Assembly: GCF_938010505.1 (NCBI RefSeq)
Contig: NZ_CALLVP010000143.1
Span: 1-33,804, forward strand
Reading direction: 5' to 3'
Source: an uncultured Veillonella sp.
GTDB taxonomy: Bacteria; Bacillota; Negativicutes; Veillonellales; Veillonellaceae
DNA length: 33,804 nucleotides
The notes under the pieces were generated by a model. That model was not told where the DNA came from. It worked only from the letters and a program-made list of their open reading frames with translations, and ran no database searches. Below, one piece after another: positions 17,554 to 25,163 of the stretch (position 1 is its first letter; each line of letters starts with the position of its first letter). The position numbers and the translations under genes are program-made.

Positions 17554-17732
17554 TCTGTATTTTTTTAAGGAAAAATGGCCCAAAGTACACATTCCATTGG
17601 TATATAATTTAGTAGGTATGAAAAAGAACAAAATAAATGAATTTAATTATAACAAATTATCCATACAATTTTTTGATAACAGTATTATAAGATTATATTC
17701 AATTATATATAAGAAATAGTTTCTATACAAAG
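17554..17732. other. Short AT-rich intergenic stretch with one tiny ORF
   Basis: Between the palindrome and the deoB stop there is only AT-rich sequence. A plus-strand open frame at 17618-17719 would encode 33 residues (MKKNKINEFNYNKLSIQFF...) after a TATAAT-like box, but it has a poor Shine-Dalgarno and no recognisable similarity, so I do not call it a gene. Confidence 0.4.
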
Positions 17733-18905
17733 CTACACTTTCAAAGAATTAAGAAATGAAGTCCCAATCCCCCATTGTTTCAATCCAAAGTTTTGCAATA
17801 TGGTTTCCCCTATATCTGCAAAACTATGTCTATCACCCAAAGCTACTGAATGACTCATACTTGGACTATAAGCTAGCAAAGGCACCATTTCTCTCGTATG
17901 ATCTGTACCTTTCCAAGTCGGATCATTCCCATGATCTGCGGTGATGAGAAGTAAATCGTCATCTTTAAGCAAGTCCAACAAACCACCTAATTGGTAATCA
18001 AAGTCTTCAATAGCACGCTTATACCCTTCTACATTACGCCGATGACCGTACAGACTATCAAATTCAACAAGGTTGACCATCATGAACCCCCGTGCAAAGC
18101 TTTGCCCCAATAGATAAGGAACTACGTTCATACCATGCGCGTTAGACTTTGTCGGATATGATGCATCCCAGCCAACATGAGCATAAATATCGCCGATTTT
18201 GCCAACTGCCACTGTCGAAATGTTTGCGTCTTGTAACTCTTGTTGCACCATTTTCTTTTCAGGCATGCGACTATAGTCATGACGATTTGAAGTACGTACA
18301 AAATGCCCTGGTGTACCAACAAAAGGCCGAGCTATGATGCGCCCCACATAATAATCACCGACACATACCTTATCGCGTGTAATTTGACACATGCGATACA
18401 ACTCTTCTAAAGGAATGATATCCTCATGAGCAGCAATTTGAAAGACAGAATCCGCCGATGTATAAACGATTGGCTTACCTGTTCTTATATGTTCTTCTCC
18501 GAGGCGTTCAATAATTTCTGTTCCAGAGGCTACCTCATTACCAAGAAATCCATATCCCGTTTCTTTTGTGAAAGTATCCATCAGTTCCTTCGGAAATCCT
18601 TCATAAAATGTCGGAAATGGTACCGTTACAGGATGCCCCATCATCTCCCAATGACCACTTGTCGTATCTTTGCCGGAACTCGTTTCAGCCATACGACCAT
18701 AAGCACCAATAACAGGCTCATCAAACGCTGAAATATCGGCAATATTAGCTAAACCTATGGATTTTAAATTTGGACAGCGAATAGGTCCTGCTACAGCTTC
18801 GATATGTCCTAATGTATTCGAACCTTCATCGCCGAATTTAATCGCATCGGCTGCATGCCCTATACCGACACTATCCATTACTAGTAGAATAATTCGATTA
18901 TACAT
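17733..18905 (-). CDS. deoB: Phosphopentomutase
   Basis: DeoB interconverts ribose-1-phosphate or deoxyribose-1-phosphate and the 5-phosphates, linking nucleoside breakdown to central metabolism. The 390 residues match the family and the alkaline phosphatase-like fold. Metal and catalytic motifs: D11 in VMDSVGIG, the phosphorylated Thr in GKDTTSGHWE (79-87), and ITADHGNDPTWKGTDHTRE near the C-terminus with the second metal cluster. GGAG five bases before ATG. It follows nudF by 130 bases on the same strand and converges with the RNA repair gene. ADP-ribose hydrolysis by nudF yields ribose-5-phosphate, so the two could act in the same sugar-phosphate pool. Confidence 0.97.
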   Translation of the reverse strand: MYNRIILLVMDSVGIGHAADAIKFGDEGSNTLGHIEAVAGPIRCPNLKSIGLANIADISAFDEPVIGAYGRMAETSSGKDTTSGHWEMMGHPVTVPFPTFYEGFPKELMDTFTKETGYGFLGNEVASGTEIIERLGEEHIRTGKPIVYTSADSVFQIAAHEDIIPLEELYRMCQITRDKVCVGDYYVGRIIARPFVGTPGHFVRTSNRHDYSRMPEKKMVQQELQDANISTVAVGKIGDIYAHVGWDASYPTKSNAHGMNVVPYLLGQSFARGFMMVNLVEFDSLYGHRRNVEGYKRAIEDFDYQLGGLLDLLKDDDLLLITADHGNDPTWKGTDHTREMVPLLAYSPSMSHSVALGDRHSFADIGETILQNFGLKQWGIGTSFLNSLKV

Positions 18906-19035
18906 ATGTACTCCTAAATCTATATGAGATTAGTTACTCATATAATGTAAAAATACTTTGTAACATATTACAGTTAAAATCATCAATATGAATTAATAAA
19001 ATACATAATATATTGAAAGATAAAATTTCTAAAAC

Positions 19036-19569
19036 TTACTTAAGATATGGCATAGCAAGCATAAGGGCCGCCAAAGATTTGCTATCCTTAATAGTCTCAT
19101 TCTTGATAGCCTCCAATAGTTCTGGCAATGTGTAGTATTCTAACTCTACATATTCATCAGGATCCCAATTAGTTTCCCCCATGGTAAGCTCCTTAGCAAG
19201 ATATAAATGTAATACTTCATTGCAGAAACCAGGACTCGTAGCAATAGTCCCTAGTGAGATCCATTGAGCTGCACGATAGCCTGTTTCCTCAGCAAGCTCC
19301 CGTTTAGCACAAACAATGGGTTCTTCATTTGGATCTAGTTTTCCTGCAGGTACCTCAAGTAATGGCTGCTGCAAAGCATATCTAAATTGACGTTCCATAA
19401 CGATCTTATTATCCTCTGTTACCGCCACAATTGCTGTAGCTCCAGGATGATGCACCACTTCACGCCAGGCATCTTTACCATTTACATCGGCAATATCATA
19501 GGTAACTTGAATCAATTTACCATCAAATTTCACTTCACTAGACTTCTGTATTTCCTTACTAATTGCCAT
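19036..19569 (-). CDS. nudF: NUDIX ADP-ribose pyrophosphatase
   Basis: A 177-residue cytosolic NUDIX hydrolase that splits ADP-ribose to AMP and ribose-5-phosphate. The NUDIX box starts at GKLDPNEE and continues CAKRELAEETGY, matching Gx5Ex7REUxEExGU with all catalytic Glu residues. The upstream segment HHPGATAIVAV and VPAGKL are typical of the ADP-ribose group. AGAGG plus a TATAT spacer precedes the ATG. It follows the methyltransferase gene after only eight bases, so they share a transcript. Exact substrate is inferred. Confidence 0.9.
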   Translation of the reverse strand: MAISKEIQKSSEVKFDGKLIQVTYDIADVNGKDAWREVVHHPGATAIVAVTEDNKIVMERQFRYALQQPLLEVPAGKLDPNEEPIVCAKRELAEETGYRAAQWISLGTIATSPGFCNEVLHLYLAKELTMGETNWDPDEYVELEYYTLPELLEAIKNETIKDSKSLAALMLAMPYLK

Positions 19570-19577
19570 ATATACCT

Positions 19578-21203
19578 CTAATCTTCAATTTTATGTAAAA
19601 ACCCGAGCCTTCTTATACGTTGTAAAATTTCCTCTAAGTACACTTTATTAGGAACAATAAAATCAATATTATCCCGCGTATGACGCTGAACTGTAATATT
19701 GTCATCCATAATAGCAAGAATCTTTTCTCTTGTTGTAGGCTCCACCATTTGCTTTATTACAAAAAGAAATCCATTATCTATATCTTGTTGTACTTTATTG
19801 TACATGTCGCCTATACCAATATAGGAGCTGCCTTCCTTTTCTACTATAGTAGAAATAAAATCTATAAAACGTTGAGGTATATACACCTTATTATCTTCAA
19901 AAGCAACTCTTTCATATGGTTCGGCATACATATCAAGATTATCTACAATGATTAAATATAGTAAACGAGAATAAACTCTGTCCATTTCTATAGTATAACC
20001 AGGTAGCTTTCTATGTATATGATCTACTATATCCTGAACAGTAAATATATCACCCCGATCCATAACCTCTTTAATAGCAATATGGATACTATCCGTCATA
20101 TTGGAAGGAATACCTGTATTAACAACGCTGCAATAATATAATTTTGATAATACATCTATACTAACTCGTTCATTGCGAACAATCTTTTTACTATGTTTCT
20201 CTTTCGTTAATAGGGACATTCTAAACTGCGTATCATAAATGTAATCATAATATTGCTCTTTTGCAATATAATCATCATTTGCCAATTGAGCTATATTATC
20301 GTGAATATCCTCTGGTAGCCAACTTATAAAAGATCGTGAAAGAAATACATCCCCAATATATACACAACCTTGATCATTGGCACGTTTTATAAATTCATGT
20401 ATATATACAGGATCATTAAAAGGCTCTAAATATTCATGAGCCACATAATAATCGTTAGAGCTTAACACATTTTGGATGTTATCAATTTTATAGCTCGCTT
20501 TTTGACTTATCCGATTATCCAACCCCATCGTATCAGCTACGAGCTTCAATATATTCTTCGTATATAGAGTTCGTTCCATCAACGGCATCTCTAACTCTTT
20601 TTGCTCTGCATATTGCATGATTTCTCGATACTGCTCTAATCGTTTCCATCCAGGATACGTATTATACGATACATAAGCTATACCGTTGTCGGATAAATTC
20701 TTATTGCAGATAGATAGAATTTTATCTTTTACCACATCTGGAACCCAGGACCAAATACCATGTACAATAATATAGTCAAAAGTGCCGAACGATTCATCAA
20801 TATCTAGAATATCCTTCTCAATCAAATGTATATTGGTAAGTCCCATCGACGTAATCAGTTCATTTCCCATCTTAATCTGGGAAGATGATAAATCGATGCC
20901 CGTAAAAGACGCTTCAGGATAATATAAAGCTTGAGAAATAATGTTCCCACCAAAAGAACATCCAAGCTCAAGGACACGAGCCTTTTTTAAAGGCACGGGA
21001 TTTAATCCAAATAACAAAGCTCGTGCCGCTAAAGTGTTCAACGAGGTCGCCCCAAAGGGTTGAGAAATATATACTACATCTTCATAACTCTTTTTAAGTA
21101 CCTTATTCTCATCCAATACGTGCATGGTATTTTGTGTAGTCTCAATGTCATTCCCCGTAACTGATGTACCTACGTTCTTATTTTGTTTAGACTCCTGTTT
21201 CAT
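19578..21203 (-). CDS. SAM-dependent methyltransferase with regulatory domain (PKMT-like)
   Basis: A 541-residue class I methyltransferase. After a polar tail (1-35), the segment YISQPFGATSLNTLAARALLF (residues 45-65) and the SAM motif VLELGCSFGGN (77-87), GIDLSSSQIKMG (102-113) and FDYIIVHGIWSWVP (142-155) match proteins that carry a methyltransferase regulatory domain; that domain would span roughly 215-310. The rest looks like paired helical or winged-helix segments. Related proteins include lysine methyltransferases of Rickettsia that modify outer membrane protein, but the substrate here is unknown. GGGAGG precedes the ATG; a possible promoter has -35 TTGCTA and -10 TATTAT. It is cotranscribed with nudF and borders the AT-rich island. 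Confidence 0.85.
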   Translation of the reverse strand: MKQESKQNKNVGTSVTGNDIETTQNTMHVLDENKVLKKSYEDVVYISQPFGATSLNTLAARALLFGLNPVPLKKARVLELGCSFGGNIISQALYYPEASFTGIDLSSSQIKMGNELITSMGLTNIHLIEKDILDIDESFGTFDYIIVHGIWSWVPDVVKDKILSICNKNLSDNGIAYVSYNTYPGWKRLEQYREIMQYAEQKELEMPLMERTLYTKNILKLVADTMGLDNRISQKASYKIDNIQNVLSSNDYYVAHEYLEPFNDPVYIHEFIKRANDQGCVYIGDVFLSRSFISWLPEDIHDNIAQLANDDYIAKEQYYDYIYDTQFRMSLLTKEKHSKKIVRNERVSIDVLSKLYYCSVVNTGIPSNMTDSIHIAIKEVMDRGDIFTVQDIVDHIHRKLPGYTIEMDRVYSRLLYLIIVDNLDMYAEPYERVAFEDNKVYIPQRFIDFISTIVEKEGSSYIGIGDMYNKVQQDIDNGFLFVIKQMVEPTTREKILAIMDDNITVQRHTRDNIDFIVPNKVYLEEILQRIRRLGFLHKIED

Positions 21204-21536
21204 AAAGCCTCCCGAATGTTTCTAGTACAAGAACTATAATATAGTAGTATTTTAAAGAATAGCAATTTCAACAAGATTTACCATAATAAATTTATAATTA
21301 AAAGTACAATCTTAAAAATAAGACGCCATATATCTGCAACTAAAATAAATAATTGCAGATACTATATAACTTACAAAAAAATAATCCCTTTGTGATTAGA
21401 AATAAAAAATAATCAGATGATATATATGATAGGCTTAACAATTTTGATATTTTTAGCCTCTAGATACTTCACGATTTCAGTACAAGAATCTATAACATTA
21501 ATAATACCAAAAAATCACAAAATAATAGGATAATTC

Positions 21537-21620
21537 GTTTAAATAGATTCTCCTATACTATCATTATATGAAGTATAGGATAGTAATTATAATTATATAG
21601 TAGAATCTATTAATTTAAAC
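21537..21620. ncRNA. Possible structured element (84 bases) in the island
   Basis: A nested inverted repeat: GTTTAAAT (21537-21544) pairs with ATTTAAAC (21613-21620), AGATTCT (21545-21551) with AGAATCT (21602-21608) leaving a four-base bulge, and inside it CCTATACT (21552-21559) pairs with AGTATAGG (21572-21579). The layout looks like a branched RNA or a DNA cruciform. Strand and function are unknown. Confidence 0.35.
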
Positions 21621-22092
21621 AGCAACCAATTTACTCAATACTTTCTGTTTTATACACTTATTAACCCCTTGTTAAACTTACGTCGTCCTGCTAGAATTTT
21701 AAATACTAATACAAGGCATACCAAATTAACCTAATATAACAATTTTATTATCTTTAGTAATAACTACAATAACCATTAAATAAGATACTAAATAAACTCA
21801 AGTCATAATATATTAATTACTATTTTTATCAACTATAATACAAATAGCTTTATTTAACTAAAAACTTTATCTCATTAGATTTTTGTATTTCTTTGCTATT
21901 TACCATAATACGCACCTTATAATTCATATATATTATAATAATGCCACAGAAAGTTTTAAAGATAATTCACTAGTTATCATCTTACAAATCTACCATTTTA
22001 ATCTATTTATTTCTCATAATTTATAGTTGGTATTTATGTGATACACACATACAAACATTATATGTAAAGTAATCCATCTATATTTATATGCA

Positions 22093-22128
22093 AGAATAAT
22101 TATTCATATTTCTTGAAATAATTATTCT
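22093..22128 (-). terminator. AT-only hairpin after the HNH gene
   Basis: AGAATAATTATT (22093-22104) with its complement AATAATTATTCT (22117-22128), a 12-base loop, about 80 bases past the HNH gene stop. It lacks a strong T run and has almost only A-T pairs, so it is at best a weak terminator. Confidence 0.4.
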
Positions 22129-22210
22129 ACATTATAAAAAAATAATATAACAATTAATCCTACCATAAATAATAAAATATTATATCAAAGTCATAATTAA
22201 CAAAAGATAC

Positions 22211-22963
22211 CTAGGTTAAATACTTTAAAGCATTTTTTACTGCCTCATTATAAAGAAATTTAAAATCAGAAATTAAGTCATCAGAAAGTGAATTTTCAAT
22301 CTTAGTTTTTAAATAAATGAAACTAGGGTTATTTATGACTAAAGCTGATAATGCCGCACTATAAGGCTTATTAGATTGTACCATTTCTAATATATTACAT
22401 AATTTAGAGACAAGTGAATCTGCATTCCTTCCTATATCTTTTATTTTATAAATTTTATATAATTCCTCGAGATCAATTTGAAATGGAGTATAAATAGTAT
22501 GATAATTTAAAGATAATTTAAATATATATCCATTTTTATAAATACTATTTATAAAAAATTCTCCAATTCCATTTTTATCAATACCTCTAAGTATATAATC
22601 TTTATCTATACCTATATATTCTTTTGGATCATCATCATATGGATTAACTAACCTATTGGTAACTGTATCCAAAGTACCTTTAGCACGATTACATTTAGAA
22701 CAAGAAAGTAATAAATTTTCCCAGCAAACAACTTCATTAGGATATAAACTCTTAGGATGAAAGTGTTCAATGTGAAGATCCCCCTTATCACTTTTACATT
22801 CACAATAACAGCATTTCTCATGTGAAGATATCATTAGCGCTTCTTTTATATATGGCTGATTCCATACAGAATCATTAGGATTATCAATAAATCTTTGTGT
22901 TAATGAACTAATAGTTTCTTCATCAAGTTGTCTAGGCTTAGTTGGTCTAACAAGTTTAATCAT
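22211..22963 (-). CDS. ptuB: HNH endonuclease, PtuB-like (Septu defence)
   Basis: A 250-residue HNH nuclease from the ATG at 22963, which has AAAGGAG six bases upstream; the TTG at 22966 is rejected. The nuclease core is zinc-bound: CxxC at C51-C54 (EKCCYCE), the catalytic IEHFHPKS (65-72) with E66-H67, then N83 in WENLLLSC and a second CxxC at C88-C91 followed by NRAKG. This pattern occurs in PtuB of the Septu anti-phage system and in the HNH partner of retron Ec78-like systems. The gene overlaps the ATPase gene by eight bases (ATGATTAA), so the pair is translated together. It is more AT-rich than the housekeeping genes. It presumably cuts DNA, or RNA, when the ATPase senses infection. Confidence 0.85.
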   Translation of the reverse strand: MIKLVRPTKPRQLDEETISSLTQRFIDNPNDSVWNQPYIKEALMISSHEKCCYCECKSDKGDLHIEHFHPKSLYPNEVVCWENLLLSCSKCNRAKGTLDTVTNRLVNPYDDDPKEYIGIDKDYILRGIDKNGIGEFFINSIYKNGYIFKLSLNYHTIYTPFQIDLEELYKIYKIKDIGRNADSLVSKLCNILEMVQSNKPYSAALSALVINNPSFIYLKTKIENSLSDDLISDFKFLYNEAVKNALKYLT

Positions 22964-24167
22964 CAAGAACTCCTTTAAGCTGATATTCTAGCAAAGCTAA
23001 TTGGGGATTTGATGGATGTAGCATTTTTTTTAACTCAGAATAGCACTTCTGCGCTTTAACTTTATCCCTATTTTTAACGAATTTAATAAAGTCCTCTATA
23101 TAATTTACATATAAGTCAGATTCAGTTTTATCATTCCCCATGACATATAATAGAATTTCCTCAAAAGTCCAGCCTTGTAATCCATATTCACTCAAATCTA
23201 ATGAATTAACTGTTATAATTCCTTTATCATCAGATGATAAAGGAATTATCGCAGATTTACTTAAATTTTGTAAAATAGAAGGACTATGAGTAGATATAAT
23301 AAATTGTGCATGTGGAAAAAGCTCACTTAATATTCCTATAATTTTACCTTGCCAAACAGGATGTAAATGTAAGTCAATTTCATCAATAATTATTATCCCA
23401 TCAAACTCTTTAATATTATGTTTTCCATGATCAGAGTGATTTAGTCTATTGTCAAACCGTTCTTTTATTTCTTTTATAATGCCCCAAATTATATAAATAC
23501 AACTTTTATAGCCACTAGATAAATATTCAAAAACAATTGGATTATTATAATGAATATCTTTTAATAAAATCTCATTTGTACTATAATCAATATAATCATA
23601 TTCTAGCTCACCTGAGCTCAACATCTTTAACGCAGAAATAGCAACATTAAAATAATTAAATTGATATGATGACAAATGTACATTTTTTGATTCGGCATGA
23701 AGTGCTAACATTAAAAACCAATCTTTTATATTATCTAGCTTAACTCCTAAGCTAAATTCATGTCCTCTCTCAGAATTCTTTCTTGAATATAATAATTGTG
23801 ACTCTAATTGAATTTGTGTTAACTTTTTATAGTCTATATTTCGTTCAGTATCAAAAAAAATAATTTCTCCCGGTATATAAAATTTATTTTCGTTATTAAT
23901 ATAATCATAGTCTGCAGGTGATTTATTCGAAATATTAACAGTAAATGTCTTTAATTCATCATATATAAAAATGATTTCTCCACCATCAGAATCTACGTTA
24001 GGTTTAACTCTTGTTTTTGTAGACGGAATAGAAGACAAAATAGATTTAAGAATTGTACTTTTACCTATACCATTCTTTCCACAAATAATATTTATATGAC
24101 TATTAAAATCTAACGATATATGCTTTATTCCACCAATATTTTTTAATTCTAATTTCTTTAATTTCAT
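22956..24167 (-). CDS. ptuA: ABC-type ATPase, PtuA-like (Septu defence)
   Basis: A 403-residue AAA/ABC-class ATPase of the SMC-like, RecF-like overcoming-lysogenization type. I prefer the ATG at 24167 (MKLKKLELKNIGGIKH), with AAAGGGG and a TATAT spacer, over the longer frame starting at 24221. Walker A is GKNGIGKST (30-38), an ABC-signature-like YLSSGYKS lies at 215-222, Walker B is GIIIIDEID (257-265), and the H-loop THSP is at 293-296. There is no long coiled coil, so it is the compact PtuA type rather than an SMC. The GWTFEEILLYVMG segment (332-344) is characteristic of these defence ATPases. It is followed at once by the HNH gene. In Septu, PtuA oligomers hold PtuB until a phage trigger. 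Confidence 0.85.
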   Translation of the reverse strand: MKLKKLELKNIGGIKHISLDFNSHINIICGKNGIGKSTILKSILSSIPSTKTRVKPNVDSDGGEIIFIYDELKTFTVNISNKSPADYDYINNENKFYIPGEIIFFDTERNIDYKKLTQIQLESQLLYSRKNSERGHEFSLGVKLDNIKDWFLMLALHAESKNVHLSSYQFNYFNVAISALKMLSSGELEYDYIDYSTNEILLKDIHYNNPIVFEYLSSGYKSCIYIIWGIIKEIKERFDNRLNHSDHGKHNIKEFDGIIIIDEIDLHLHPVWQGKIIGILSELFPHAQFIISTHSPSILQNLSKSAIIPLSSDDKGIITVNSLDLSEYGLQGWTFEEILLYVMGNDKTESDLYVNYIEDFIKFVKNRDKVKAQKCYSELKKMLHPSNPQLALLEYQLKGVLDD

Positions 24168-24645
24168 ATATACCCCTTTATCTATACTATAGGAAAATAG
24201 ATTTAAAAAAATTAACATCAATTCTAACGATTTTTATAACTTAAGACTCAATAAAATTTTCAAAATGATTCTTCTATAATATAAAATAAACAATGACAAA
24301 CCTTAATTACGTTCTTTTTCATAAATATGAGCTAGTATTTATTTTTCCTAGTATTTTATCATATAAATGATTATCTTTTTCCATATTATATTCTTGCACA
24401 ATTTACTATTAAATCGTCATATTTTATTATCAGTTACTAATTCACTTTAATAATATTACCACGTTTCTTTATTACTTTTGTTATATATATTATCTCTTAA
24501 TTATTTATTTTATAGAGAAATAAATATATTCTGAGTTAATTATATCACTACTTCATTTATTGTTCACTAACATTTAAAAGTTAATCTAACAATACGTCTT
24601 ATAGCTAATAGCAAAATTTTATTGAATATAATACTTTTTATATAT
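24168..24645. other. AT-rich region upstream of ptuA
   Basis: Nearly 480 bases with no open frame of note. It must hold the ptuA promoter; a TATAGT box at 24186-24191 on the minus strand is the best -10, without a good -35. No repeats, tRNA or integrase fragment are evident. Confidence 0.55.
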
Positions 24646-24676
24646 AAAAACCGCCCAACAAAGTTGAGCGGTTTTT
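24646..24676 (-). terminator. Terminator of the pnp-dut transcript
   Basis: A 14-base-pair stem with the three-base loop AAA, including AAAAACCGCCCAAC (24646-24659) and GTTGAGCGGTTTTT (24663-24676). The only imperfect pair is a G-U in the minus-strand RNA but A-C in the other, so it is built for the minus strand. Runs of A and T flank it on both sides. Confidence 0.9.
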
Positions 24677-24703
24677 ACTAATTTATACAAAACCATATAT
24701 TAT

Positions 24704-25153
24704 TTACATAGTCCCTGTGCTTCCAATGCCACCAGTTCTTACACCTGTGGCATCATCATCGTTTGTAATAAGGTATTTAGAGAATATACCTTGAGCAACG
24801 CGTTCGCCTTTATCAAGGGTAACTGTTTCTTTGCCAAAGTTAAGAAGGGCAATCATAATATGACCTTCATTATCCTCATTGTTGTAGTAATCACTATCAA
24901 TGATACCTGTACTATTCACAAGTGCCAGATGTCGTTTAATAGCCATGCTAGAACGAATGTGAATGGCAAGATATTCATCGTATGCCATGAAAGCTTTAAT
25001 ACCCGTTGGCACCAAAACCACTTGACCAGGTTCTAAAGTAACAGCTTCAGCACATTCAATATCATAACCTGCACTTTCAGTTGTTTTACGTGTTGGTAAG
25101 TTGATATCTTGTTCTTCAAAAGCAGAAACTACTTCAAAGCCACGAATATCCAT
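24704..25153 (-). CDS. dut: dUTP diphosphatase (dUTPase)
   Basis: Dut hydrolyses dUTP to dUMP and pyrophosphate, keeping uracil out of DNA and supplying thymidylate synthesis. The 149 residues show the trimeric dUTPase motifs: I around SAGYDIECAE (27-36), II RSS (67-69), III IIDSDYY (84-90), IV GERVAQ (116-121) and V RTGGIGSTG (139-147). Motif III is followed by NNEDNEG where the usual enzymes have the short GE turn, a small insertion seen in some clostridial and phage enzymes. AGAGGTG precedes the ATG. It lies ten bases after pnp on the same strand and ends at a strong terminator. Confidence 0.93.
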   Translation of the reverse strand: MDIRGFEVVSAFEEQDINLPTRKTTESAGYDIECAEAVTLEPGQVVLVPTGIKAFMAYDEYLAIHIRSSMAIKRHLALVNSTGIIDSDYYNNEDNEGHIMIALLNFGKETVTLDKGERVAQGIFSKYLITNDDDATGVRTGGIGSTGTM

Positions 25154-25163
25154 GTAACACCTC

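Larger units (their letters stand above)
21204..22210. other. AT-rich non-coding stretch between the methyltransferase and the Septu-like genes
   Basis: About one kilobase with no open frame of note on either strand and strikingly high A+T. It holds two hairpin-like elements (21537-21620 and 22093-22128) listed separately. I see no tRNA, attachment site, reverse transcriptase or transposase remnant. Confidence 0.6.

Noticed and set aside
17618..17719. A 33-residue plus-strand open frame after the palindrome
   Set aside because: Poor ribosome site, very AT-rich and no similarity seen; it could be real only if transcript data support it.
24168..24221. Upstream 18-residue extension of the PtuA-like ATPase
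   Set aside because: The ATG at 24167 has a good Shine-Dalgarno, and ATPases of this type start with the MKLKKLxLKN strand.
22211..24221. Retron Ec78-type system
   Set aside because: The ATPase and HNH effectors fit, but no reverse transcriptase is present in the window and no msr-msd RNA can be shown.
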